Position numbers and translations under genes: made by a program | Notes under the pieces: model-generated | The model's database searches: none | What the model saw: only the letters and a program-made list of their open reading frames with translations | Told to the model about the DNA's origin: nothing | Shown here: in pieces, positions 35,792 to 44,010 of the stretch | How the letters are laid out: each line of letters opens with the position of its first letter | Numbering within the stretch: position 1 is the stretch's first letter | Assembly: GCF_003814915.1 (NCBI RefSeq) | Contig: NZ_RKQK01000002.1 | Span: forward strand, 187,184-251,183 | Reading direction: 5' to 3' | DNA: 64,000 nt | Source: Pacificibacter maritimus | Lineage (GTDB): Bacteria > Pseudomonadota > Alphaproteobacteria > Rhodobacterales > Rhodobacteraceae

Positions 35792-36562
35792 TTAAGTCAC
35801 CTTCGCCAAATTGGCTTTGACTGTTTCGTACATTTCAAAATCGGGGCCAAAAGCTTTTTCAAGGTTTTTGAAATCGCGGTCTGTCAGCGTTTCGATCAAT
35901 TCTTTTGAGGATGTTTTATGCCCCATAGACCTGCGCGTATCGACAGTTTGCCCCACAGCATCGGCGCCAAAGATTGTGCCGACGATGTGATCCATCGCAG
36001 GTTTGATATTTTCGACTGTGCCGATGTAATCAAAGGGGATCAGCCCGTAGGAAATTTCTTGATGCTGGGGACGCCAGTGACGATCAACATCGCGCGCACC
36101 TTCATCGCTGGCCAAAAGCGCAATGAATTGTTTAAGGGTAATATTGCTATCTGCGGGTTTGCCCAGATAGCGCATCAACTTGCCCTTTTGCTTGTCGTTT
36201 GCGGCAATCTTATCAGCATAGGCAGACACAGTGCGGGTGATCGGATCGCGGATGATCGAGAATTTAAAAACATCAGGGTCTTTGATCGCCGCCATGACTT
36301 TTTGATCCCCAAGGCCACGCGGCCCCGTCAGCAAAACGGTTTTTGGCGGGGCATGTACCGTATCCATCGAAATTTCTTCGGTGATGCCTTGTTCTTTGGC
36401 CAAGAGGCTCATCAAGGTGGCGATCACAGTTGTGCAGGCACATTTGTGATTTTTCATGTACAAAAACGACCGACCGCTAGGGGCCACAGTCGGTAGGTTC
36501 ACCGTTTGCAAGAAGTGTTTTCTGTGCAGGTAGTTTCCAACGAGGTCATCAAAACTGGTCAT
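35792..36562 (-). CDS. Sulfotransferase family 2 protein
   Basis: About 256 residues. The 5'-phosphosulfate-binding motif appears as FLYMKNHKCACTTVIATL, the variant typical of Sulfotransfer_2 proteins. The 3'-phosphate-binding segment is FKFSIIRDPITRTVSAYAD. The enzyme should transfer sulfate from PAPS to a carbohydrate. The ATG at 36562 has GGTGGGG upstream; it lies 13 bp after the upstream glycosyltransferase. The GT-sulfotransferase-hydrolase set looks like one operon for a sulfated surface glycan. Confidence 0.82.
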   Translation of the reverse strand: MTSFDDLVGNYLHRKHFLQTVNLPTVAPSGRSFLYMKNHKCACTTVIATLMSLLAKEQGITEEISMDTVHAPPKTVLLTGPRGLGDQKVMAAIKDPDVFKFSIIRDPITRTVSAYADKIAANDKQKGKLMRYLGKPADSNITLKQFIALLASDEGARDVDRHWRPQHQEISYGLIPFDYIGTVENIKPAMDHIVGTIFGADAVGQTVDTRRSMGHKTSSKELIETLTDRDFKNLEKAFGPDFEMYETVKANLAKVT

Positions 36563-36575
36563 AGTCTGCCCCACC

Positions 36576-37577
36576 TTAAAACAATTTAACTGCGTTGGCT
36601 TTGATCGTGTCGCGGCATTTTTTAATGAACTGCTTGTCGACCAAGAAATCCCGACACAGCTTATCCATGGATGCATCGCCTTTCAGAGCGGCAAGACCGA
36701 TTTCGGCTTGGAATTTCGGATCATCGACAGGTGCCTTCGCATTCGCATTCGGCTTTTTCGCAGGGATCGGCGCTGCGGCAGGATCAATCTCATGTTTGGC
36801 AATCAACCCATGCATGAAAGACCCACGACGCGGCGTGTTGTTTTCTTTTTCTTCCAAACGCGGCTTCATGCGGCGCGCCCAAAAGTGCACACCGCGCGTG
36901 TCCTCTGTAAAGCGTTCTTCCACATTAAAGCGGCTTTGGATCATGTGATTGCGGTCAGGAAAGCTCACAGGATAAAAGGCGGGTTCGGGCCAAGCATGTT
37001 CGATTTCGCCTGTCTCAATCAGAAAATGCGTCACAGAAGCTGGTCCGGTAAAGCCCCAGTTTTGCGCGGTCATATGCACAGGACGCCCCGCGTCGCGTTC
37101 GGCTTCAAGTTCTTTGATCTGCCAGTCTTTAAACCAAGGCGCGATGGCATATTCATCTTTGAAAAATTCAAGCAAGGCATCCAAAGTTTTACTGTCACGC
37201 GGCAAGCCCAAAACGGCATTACATACCAAGCCTTCTTTTTCCCAACCGAATACAAAGGGCGACGTGTAATCAAAAGGGCGGTAGCAATACATGTCAGCAT
37301 CGACCCAAATTTTATCGGTTTGCTTTAACAGATTTAGCCGCCACATATCCGCATGGATCGCGGGGCTGCCTGTGCGCGCATGGCGCAGCATGGGTTCTGC
37401 AGGGTAAATGTCAGCCGCATCTGCAGTATGCACGCCTTCGGGAACATTGGGGATGGGTTCATAGGAATATAGGGTCGTGTGATGCCCCGCATCGGCAAAG
37501 CTTTTCAAACACAACTGTTCAAGCCAACTTAAACGCCCGCCAATCCACAGTGACGCAATTTCTGGTAATTCTGACAT
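36576..37577 (-). CDS. DXD-containing glycosyltransferase
   Basis: A 333-residue cytoplasmic protein. The DXD nucleotide-sugar motif is in KIWVDADMYCYRPF, preceded by HADMWRLNLLKQ, the pattern of the Gly_transf_sug and alpha-1,4-glycosyltransferase families. It begins with SLWIGGRLSWLEQLCLKSF, typical of small capsule or LPS transferases. It is the first gene of the operon with the sulfotransferase and the hydrolase-like gene. Donor and acceptor cannot be read from the sequence. Confidence 0.8.
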   Translation of the reverse strand: MSELPEIASLWIGGRLSWLEQLCLKSFADAGHHTTLYSYEPIPNVPEGVHTADAADIYPAEPMLRHARTGSPAIHADMWRLNLLKQTDKIWVDADMYCYRPFDYTSPFVFGWEKEGLVCNAVLGLPRDSKTLDALLEFFKDEYAIAPWFKDWQIKELEAERDAGRPVHMTAQNWGFTGPASVTHFLIETGEIEHAWPEPAFYPVSFPDRNHMIQSRFNVEERFTEDTRGVHFWARRMKPRLEEKENNTPRRGSFMHGLIAKHEIDPAAAPIPAKKPNANAKAPVDDPKFQAEIGLAALKGDASMDKLCRDFLVDKQFIKKCRDTIKANAVKLF

Positions 37578-37825
37578 AACCTATACCCTTAAGCGCAAAC
37601 CGCTTTTTTATTCATAGTGGCTTAAACCAAGACGGTTCGCCCCTGACTGCTCTAATTATGAATGTTAAACATACAGTGACGATCCGTCCAGCACCGAAAC
37701 AGGGGGAAAAATCCAGCAAACCTTGACTTGAACAAGGGGGTATGAGAGCAACTTTGTAATAATATCAAACGAAAAGTTTGATGGTGGACCCCAATGGGCC
37801 ACATGAGCATCTGAGGTAGATTGGT

Positions 37826-38833
37826 GTGACAGCAGTAGCGATTACATGCATCCGTAACGAGGGCCCTTGGCTTCTCGATTGGATCGCGCACCATCTTGGT
37901 GCGGGGTTTGATCACTTTGTGATTGCGTCGCATGAATGTACCGATGGCACGGACAGCTTGCTTCAAGCACTGAATGACGCGGGTATCATCACGCATGTTC
38001 CCTTTCAGCCTACGGGCGATCTATCCGTTCAATGGCAAGCGATGAAGGTTTTGAGCCGTGAGAAACGCTATAAGTCTGCCGATCTTGCGCTGTTTTTCGA
38101 TGTTGATGAATATCTGGTGTTAAATGGAATTTCGCTGGACGACTTAATGGCGAAGGCCGATGCAGTGCCTTTGCGCTGGCATCTGTTTGGCCACAGTGGT
38201 CACAGTGCATGGGTTGATGCGCCCGTCACACAACGCTTTACCCATAAGGCGCCTGATGGCATCAACCTGCCGCTCGCGCATTTTTTCAAAACCTTACACC
38301 GTCCCAAAGCCTTTCGCGAACTTGGCATTCATCGCCCCAAAGGCAAGACTGCAACTTGGATCAGCGCATCTGGCGCGGCCTTGCCGGACAGTTTTGCGAC
38401 ACAGCAGTCGCGCATAAATCTGTTTGGCCTGCGACAAGACAACGAACGCGCTTGGCTTAATCATTATTCCGTGCGTTCCATCGAAGAATTCGTGCTAAAG
38501 TCAGCGCGTGGCCTGCCCAATCATATGAGCAAACCCATCTCGACAGGCTATTGGGCCGAACGCAATTTCAACACCGTCATTGATACGCGTATCGCGCAAA
38601 TGTCATCCCAAACGGAACCCCACCGCAATTTATTGGCGGCCTTTGATGATTTACACCACGCGTCATTGGCGCATCACAAAGCCGATTTTGTGCGCCTCAA
38701 GCAACAGCGTGCAACCCTTGAATTCATGTGGCAACTTGAATTGATGGCGGGGTCAACACCGCCCAGCGCAGTCCAGCTTGCTGATCATATTGCACGTTTA
38801 AAATCTTTACCCTCTGAGGATAAAAATGGCTGA
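37826..38833 (+). CDS. Glycosyltransferase family 2 protein (GT2_4 type)
   Basis: A 335-residue protein. It begins with AITCIRNEGPWLLDWIAHHL and contains SHECTDGTDSLLQAL and the metal-binding FFDVDEYLVL. The C-terminal part holds GIHRPKGKTATW and LNHYSVRSIEEFVLKSARG, shared with the next gene. PF13704-type transferases act on surface glycans. The start is a GTG with GAGG 7 nt upstream. Its end overlaps the next gene by 8 bp. The 248-bp gap before it, which diverges from the DXD transferase, probably carries both promoters. Confidence 0.85.
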   Translation: MTAVAITCIRNEGPWLLDWIAHHLGAGFDHFVIASHECTDGTDSLLQALNDAGIITHVPFQPTGDLSVQWQAMKVLSREKRYKSADLALFFDVDEYLVLNGISLDDLMAKADAVPLRWHLFGHSGHSAWVDAPVTQRFTHKAPDGINLPLAHFFKTLHRPKAFRELGIHRPKGKTATWISASGAALPDSFATQQSRINLFGLRQDNERAWLNHYSVRSIEEFVLKSARGLPNHMSKPISTGYWAERNFNTVIDTRIAQMSSQTEPHRNLLAAFDDLHHASLAHHKADFVRLKQQRATLEFMWQLELMAGSTPPSAVQLADHIARLKSLPSEDKNG

Positions 38834-41054
38834 CCTAATCACCCGCCGTATTGACGCACAGGTTTTTGGAAACATCACCCTTTTGGATGCGATAAAATCT
38901 CCCAATGGCAAGGCTGAATTGTTTTTTGATCACACCAGTTTTCTAAACAAATCAATCGCCACGGATATATTCGAAGACGGTGAATTTAGCTCTGTCGGCA
39001 ATGCGCCGTGGATTGTCGGCACGCCGACATCTGATACCGTCACGGCCACGCTTGCAGGTGTGGCACGCGATATCGCATTGTCTTCACCCGAAAACGATTT
39101 GATGGCGGGGCGCAATGTAGCGCTGGCCACGCGCAATGGTGAAACCGCTGCGGCAGTTTTGGAATGGTTGTCTTTTCATGTCACACATCAAGACCTAACG
39201 GGTGCTGTGATTTTGAACCGCGCAGAGCCTGAGACTGATCATGATTTTTACACCGAGTTGGAGTTGGGCTTGGCCGCGATGCGGGTCGATTTAACTGTGC
39301 TTGTTGTGGATGCAACTGTGCCGTTGGGCAATCGAAAGTCGCCCGCCGAAAGTCACCCCTTCGCCACGCCTGGTGCGCCGGGAAAAGACCGTATGGGCGT
39401 GCCCAATCCTGCGCCTTGGGCATCACCGCTTGGAGATGTTTTGGTTTATGAGATCTTGCGCAGGCGCTATTTGGAAACGGCGCGTGCTGTGGCCAATATT
39501 GAGGTTTACGACCTTGTCCCCCGCAAGCAAGACACGACAATTTTTGATCTGGCGCAGACAGCAGAGAACGGCGTTGTGCAACTTGTCGGCAGCCAATGTT
39601 ACCCTTGGCGTGCGCGTGATCATGATGCGGTGCGCTTTGCGGATCATATCTGTGTGCAGTTCGATGAGAAAAAGAAACGCGGGCGCTGGTGTGTGGCCCC
39701 TGCAAAGCTGCCCGCGAATTCGGTATTTCGCCTGATCCGCATTGGCGGCGCTGAGGCAAAACTGGGCTATCCATTTTTCCGTTTCATGGGGCTGCGTCAC
39801 GTGGCTAAAACGGTTTCAAAAATTGTACCCAAAGCGTCTTTGATCGAAAGCGAAGAACTGATCAATCTGTCTCAGACGGAATGGGACTATAAGCCTATTT
39901 TCATGCCGAAAGAAGACGTGGCAGCCCCACCGCGCGGCGATAATTCTGTGGCGATTGTCACCTGTATGAAAAACGAAGGCCCGTTTATTTTGGAATGGGT
40001 TGCCTATCACCGTGCAATCGGGGTTGAGGGCTTTTTGGTCTATACCAATGACTGCACCGATGGCACCGATACGTTTTTGGAACTTTTGCAAGAAAAAGGC
40101 TATTTGCAGCATCGCGATAATGCCTTTCACGGCACAGGGCTAAAGCCGCAACACCACGCTTTGCAGCAGGCAGAAAAAGAAGACGTCTATAAGAATTCTG
40201 ACTGGGCCATTTCGATGGATGTTGATGAATTCATCGATATTAAAGTCGGTGATGGCACAATGGCTGCTTTGTTTGATGCCCTGCCCGATGCCAATCTTAT
40301 TTCCTGCACTTGGCGCCTCTTCGGCAACAACGATGTGCACGAATATGAAGACGCATTTTTGTTGGATCAATTCACCAACTGCGCGCCCGAATTTGCCAAT
40401 AAACCGCACCAAGCTTGGGGGTTTAAGACCCTTTTCAAAAATGTCGGACTGTTCAAAAAACTTGGGGTCCATCGCCCCAAGGGCCTAAAGCCGCAAATCT
40501 GGGATAAAATTCGCTGGTATAACGGTTCTGGCAAACCCATGCCGCGCGAAGAATATCGCAATGCGTGGCGGTCAAACGCCGATACATATGGCTATGATAT
40601 GGTGCAGCTCAATCACTACGCTGTGCGCTCTGCTGAAAGCTTTTTGGTCAAACGCGACCGTGGCCGCGTGAACCACGTCGACCGCGATCAGGGCTTGGCC
40701 TATTGGTTTCGCATGAACAATAACTATGTCGAGGAACGCTCCATCCAGCGGATGATCCCGAAACTGCAAGAAGAATTCGATAAAATGCTGGCCGACCCTG
40801 ACATCCGCGCCCATCACGAGGCCTGCGTGAAAGCCCATAGAGAAAAAATCGACGCCCTGCGTGCAACGGAAAACTACGCGAAATTTTACGAAGAATTGAC
40901 AGGGCCGCGCATGGAAAAACTGGCGCGTATGCATCATCATTTTGGCGCCAACGTGTTTTTGATGGGGCCGCAAACTGTTCCAGATGACGTGGTCAATGCC
41001 GATCATGACGAAAAGTTTTTCTTCACGGTTGAGCGCGGGGAAACAGCGCATTAA
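38826..41054 (+). CDS. Large GT2_4 glycosyltransferase with a degenerate N-terminal copy
   Basis: A 742-residue protein. The C-terminal half (about 375-640) is a complete GT2_4 domain: VAIVTCMKNEGPFILEWVAY, NDCTDGTDTFLELL, SMDVDEFIDI, GVHRPKGLKPQIW and LNHYAVRSAESFLVKRDRG. The N-terminal 370 residues seem to hold a decayed copy: VALATRNGETAAAVLEWLSF around residue 95 aligns with the first motif, and VLVVDATVPL replaces the DVDE metal site. Only the second copy should be catalytic. It overlaps the previous gene by 8 bp; the following gene starts 40 bp later. Confidence 0.8.
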   Translation: MADLITRRIDAQVFGNITLLDAIKSPNGKAELFFDHTSFLNKSIATDIFEDGEFSSVGNAPWIVGTPTSDTVTATLAGVARDIALSSPENDLMAGRNVALATRNGETAAAVLEWLSFHVTHQDLTGAVILNRAEPETDHDFYTELELGLAAMRVDLTVLVVDATVPLGNRKSPAESHPFATPGAPGKDRMGVPNPAPWASPLGDVLVYEILRRRYLETARAVANIEVYDLVPRKQDTTIFDLAQTAENGVVQLVGSQCYPWRARDHDAVRFADHICVQFDEKKKRGRWCVAPAKLPANSVFRLIRIGGAEAKLGYPFFRFMGLRHVAKTVSKIVPKASLIESEELINLSQTEWDYKPIFMPKEDVAAPPRGDNSVAIVTCMKNEGPFILEWVAYHRAIGVEGFLVYTNDCTDGTDTFLELLQEKGYLQHRDNAFHGTGLKPQHHALQQAEKEDVYKNSDWAISMDVDEFIDIKVGDGTMAALFDALPDANLISCTWRLFGNNDVHEYEDAFLLDQFTNCAPEFANKPHQAWGFKTLFKNVGLFKKLGVHRPKGLKPQIWDKIRWYNGSGKPMPREEYRNAWRSNADTYGYDMVQLNHYAVRSAESFLVKRDRGRVNHVDRDQGLAYWFRMNNNYVEERSIQRMIPKLQEEFDKMLADPDIRAHHEACVKAHREKIDALRATENYAKFYEELTGPRMEKLARMHHHFGANVFLMGPQTVPDDVVNADHDEKFFFTVERGETAH

Positions 41055-41094
41055 AACGCAGCCAAGCCACAAGACGACAATAGATAGGACCGAC

Positions 41095-41997
41095 ATGCGT
41101 ATCACGCTTCACATCGGCGCACATCATACACGAACCCCGCGGCTTGTATCTGCGATCAACGCTGGGAAGAAAGCCTTCGCGCGCGAAAATATCTTTGCTC
41201 CAGGCCCAGCATCATACCGCCCTATTATCAGCAAAGCGCTTTCCCAGTTGGATGGTCTTCCCCCCATTGACGAAGAGGAAGACGCCGTTTTGGCTGAGAT
41301 TTTGGGGGACAAGACGGATGCGGAGCATCTGATCATGATCAACGAAGATTGGGCGGGCGAACGCGCGCTGATGTTTAAAGGCGCGCAGCTTTATACCAAT
41401 ATCGGTGAAACGGTGCAGCGCGTGGCCGAATTGTTTTCGAAACACGAGCTGCGTATTTCGATGGCGATCCGAAACCCTGCATTCCTGATCAATGCTGCGC
41501 AAACGGTTAAAGTACCACCCATTTCGCTAAAGTGGTTTTTGAAGTCAAACGACCCAATGGATCTGTCATGGCAAGCCCCCGTGGATCAGGTGCAAAAAGT
41601 GCTGCCCAACGCCAAGATCACCATGTGGTGCGAAGAAGACACCCCTTTGATTTGGCCGCGCATCCTACGGAAAATCGCGGGGCTGCCAGAGGATGCCCCA
41701 GTCAGAGGCGCACTGCTTGCAATCGAAGACGCCCTGAAGCCAGAAGGCGTGGCGCGCCTTCGAACCTTTTTGCGCAACCATACACTCAGCACGCCGCAGC
41801 AATATGAGCGCAGCATCTTGGCGTTTTTAGATAAATATGCGGATGAAACAGTAATGTCTGCTGCGTGCAGTGTACCTGGCTGGACCGGGCAAACCGTGTA
41901 CGATCTGTCGCAAAATTATGAAGGCGATATTACGGCTTTGAGCAAGCGTGAAGGGATCGATTTTATCTTGCCCTATACCCAAGACGATCTTGCATAA
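41095..41997 (+). CDS. Protein with degenerate sulfotransferase-like N-terminus
   Basis: A 300-residue protein not clearly assigned. It opens with RITLHIGAHHTRTPRLVSAI, which resembles the 5'-phosphosulfate loop of PAPS sulfotransferases (LHIGxHKTGTT), but with the lysine and last threonine replaced. A later IRNPAFLINAA resembles the 3'-phosphate-binding RNP segment. It may be an inactive or altered sulfotransferase. The start at 41095 has AGGA upstream; the longer reading runs into the previous gene. It is last in the rightward glycan operon. Confidence 0.6.
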   Translation: MRITLHIGAHHTRTPRLVSAINAGKKAFARENIFAPGPASYRPIISKALSQLDGLPPIDEEEDAVLAEILGDKTDAEHLIMINEDWAGERALMFKGAQLYTNIGETVQRVAELFSKHELRISMAIRNPAFLINAAQTVKVPPISLKWFLKSNDPMDLSWQAPVDQVQKVLPNAKITMWCEEDTPLIWPRILRKIAGLPEDAPVRGALLAIEDALKPEGVARLRTFLRNHTLSTPQQYERSILAFLDKYADETVMSAACSVPGWTGQTVYDLSQNYEGDITALSKREGIDFILPYTQDDLA

Positions 41998-41999
41998 AA

Positions 42000-42030
42000 A
42001 GGAGCCACGTAGATTTTGTGGCTCCTGTTT
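42000..42030. terminator. Bidirectional terminator between the glycan operon and rpe
   Basis: A perfect 9-bp stem (42000-42008 with 42018-42026). The minus strand ends in five T after the stem, so it mainly serves rpe; the plus strand has GTTT. Confidence 0.82.
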
Positions 42031-42057
42031 AAATTTGACCCCGTGACGTGATGCAGC

Positions 42058-42759
42058 CTACTGAGCGGCTTGAGCTGCCTTGCGAATGGCTGCAATGTTG
42101 TCGCCATAGGGTGCGGGGTTTTGCACAGACCCGCCCTTGAACACCGCAGAGCCCGCCACCAAGACATCTGCACCCGCAGCAGCCACAAGTGGTGCAGTTG
42201 TCGGATCGACACCGCCATCAATTTCGATATGGATCGGGCGATCGCCAATCAGATCCCGCAGCTTGCGTGTTTTTTCCACCTGCGAGTGTATGAATTTCTG
42301 TCCACCAAAACCAGGATTCACCGTCATGATGCAGACAAGATCGACCATATCCAAAAGATAGGCGACATCTTCAACAGGTGTGGCTGGATTGAGTGCCAAA
42401 CCCGCTTTGGCCCCTGCCCCACGAATGGCCTGCAATGTACGGTGAATATGGGGACCGCTTTCCAAATGCGCCGTGATGAAATTTGCGCCAGCTTCGGCAA
42501 AGGCTTCGATATAAGGATCAACAGGTGCGATCATCAAATGCACATCCATAACCGATTTGATATGCGGGCGAATGGCGCTGCAGGTTTGCGGGCCAAAGGT
42601 GATATTTGGCACAAAATGCCCATCCATCACATCAACATGAATCCAATCCGCGCCTTGCGCTTCAACGGCTTCGATTTCTTGGCCGAAATTAGCAAAATCA
42701 GCCGCTAAGATTGAGGGTGCGATTTTGATAGACCGATCAAATGAATTGGGATTGGACAT
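42058..42759 (-). CDS. rpe: Ribulose-phosphate 3-epimerase
   Basis: A 233-residue TIM-barrel enzyme interconverting ribulose-5-phosphate and xylulose-5-phosphate. Motifs: APSILAADFANFG, DWIHVDVMDGHFVPNITFG with metal-binding His and Asp, MTVNPGFGGQKF and IEIDGGVDP. The start is the ATG at 42759 with AAAGGTGG upstream. It is divergent from deoC; both touch pentose-phosphate metabolism. Confidence 0.95.
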   Translation of the reverse strand: MSNPNSFDRSIKIAPSILAADFANFGQEIEAVEAQGADWIHVDVMDGHFVPNITFGPQTCSAIRPHIKSVMDVHLMIAPVDPYIEAFAEAGANFITAHLESGPHIHRTLQAIRGAGAKAGLALNPATPVEDVAYLLDMVDLVCIMTVNPGFGGQKFIHSQVEKTRKLRDLIGDRPIHIEIDGGVDPTTAPLVAAAGADVLVAGSAVFKGGSVQNPAPYGDNIAAIRKAAQAAQ

Positions 42760-42961
42760 GGTGCCACCTTTGGTTTTAAGCTCTCTGAGGCTGGCTTTAC
42801 TCGGTTTTTCCAGCCCTGTCACCCAAAGGCTGAATTGATCCCCCCGCCAGTTTTACAAGTCACGTAAGGTTGCTGCGCAAAGCATTTGACCAAAAAGTCA
42901 AACATTGCCAAAACGATCACAAAGTGAGACCTTATATGTGCAGTCAGACGGAGCCCAATCA

Positions 42962-43960
42962 ATGACGACCACGGATATCACCACAGCCTCAGTCAATGCG
43001 CATTTGCCTCAGGTGCATGAACCGCGCAATACAGGCGTGCCGTTGGATTTGGATTGGGCGCTTGGCGCACAGGCCAATACTTCGGCAATTGAACGGCGTT
43101 GCGCCAACTTACCCGCTCGCCGCTCCGTCAAAAAAGATCACCAAGCGGCTTGGTTGCTCAAAGCGATCACGATGATCGATCTGACCACATTATCTGGCGA
43201 CGACACAGCTGAACGTGTAAAGCGTCTTTGCGCAAAAGCCGCCAATCCAGTGCGCCGCGATATTTTAGATGCGCTGGACATGGGGCCGATCACCACAGGC
43301 GCGGTCTGTGTGTATCACGATATGGTCGAAACAGCCGTAACAGCACTTGAAGGCACGGGCATTCCCGTAGCTGCAGTTTCAACTGGGTTTCCCGCAGGCC
43401 TATCCCCGTTGCATTTACGCATCCAAGAAATCCAAGAAAGCGTTAAAGCAGGGGCGACCGAAATTGATATCGTTATTTCACGCCGCCATGTTTTGTCGGG
43501 CAATTGGCAAGCCCTTTACGATGAAATGCGCGCATTCCGTGAGGCCTGCGGCGAAGCGCATGTCAAAGCCATTTTGGCCACAGGTGAATTAGGGTCTTTG
43601 CGCAACGTGGCGCGCGCTTCATATATTTGCATGATGGCGGGGGCAGATTTCATCAAAACATCGACAGGCAAGGAAAGTGTCAACGCAACCCTGCCCGTGT
43701 CTTTGACCATGATCCGTGCCATCCGCGATTATCATGCGCGCACGGGATTCCGCGTGGGGTACAAACCCGCAGGCGGCATTTCAAAAGCTAAGGATTCACT
43801 GGTTTATCTCAGCCTGATTAAGGAAGAATTGGGCGCGCATTGGTTGCAACCCCACATGTTCCGCTTTGGCGCATCAAGCCTGTTGGGCGATATCGAACGC
43901 CAGCTTGAGCACCATGTCACGGGGCACTACTCCGCCGCGTATCGCCACCCCATTGGTTAA
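42962..43960 (+). CDS. deoC: Deoxyribose-phosphate aldolase
   Basis: About 332 residues, a long DeoC of the type found in alphaproteobacteria. The Schiff-base lysine lies in ADFIKTSTGKESVNATLP and the second active lysine in GFRVGYKPAGGISKAKDSL. It splits deoxyribose-5-phosphate into acetaldehyde and glyceraldehyde-3-phosphate. The ATG at 42962 has GGAG upstream. The aldehyde dehydrogenase gene starts 50 bp downstream and would remove the acetaldehyde. Confidence 0.93.
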   Translation: MTTTDITTASVNAHLPQVHEPRNTGVPLDLDWALGAQANTSAIERRCANLPARRSVKKDHQAAWLLKAITMIDLTTLSGDDTAERVKRLCAKAANPVRRDILDALDMGPITTGAVCVYHDMVETAVTALEGTGIPVAAVSTGFPAGLSPLHLRIQEIQESVKAGATEIDIVISRRHVLSGNWQALYDEMRAFREACGEAHVKAILATGELGSLRNVARASYICMMAGADFIKTSTGKESVNATLPVSLTMIRAIRDYHARTGFRVGYKPAGGISKAKDSLVYLSLIKEELGAHWLQPHMFRFGASSLLGDIERQLEHHVTGHYSAAYRHPIG

Positions 43961-44010
43961 GATCACGATCTTAACATCCAAAATAGCATGACAGCCACCG
44001 AGGCCCAAAA

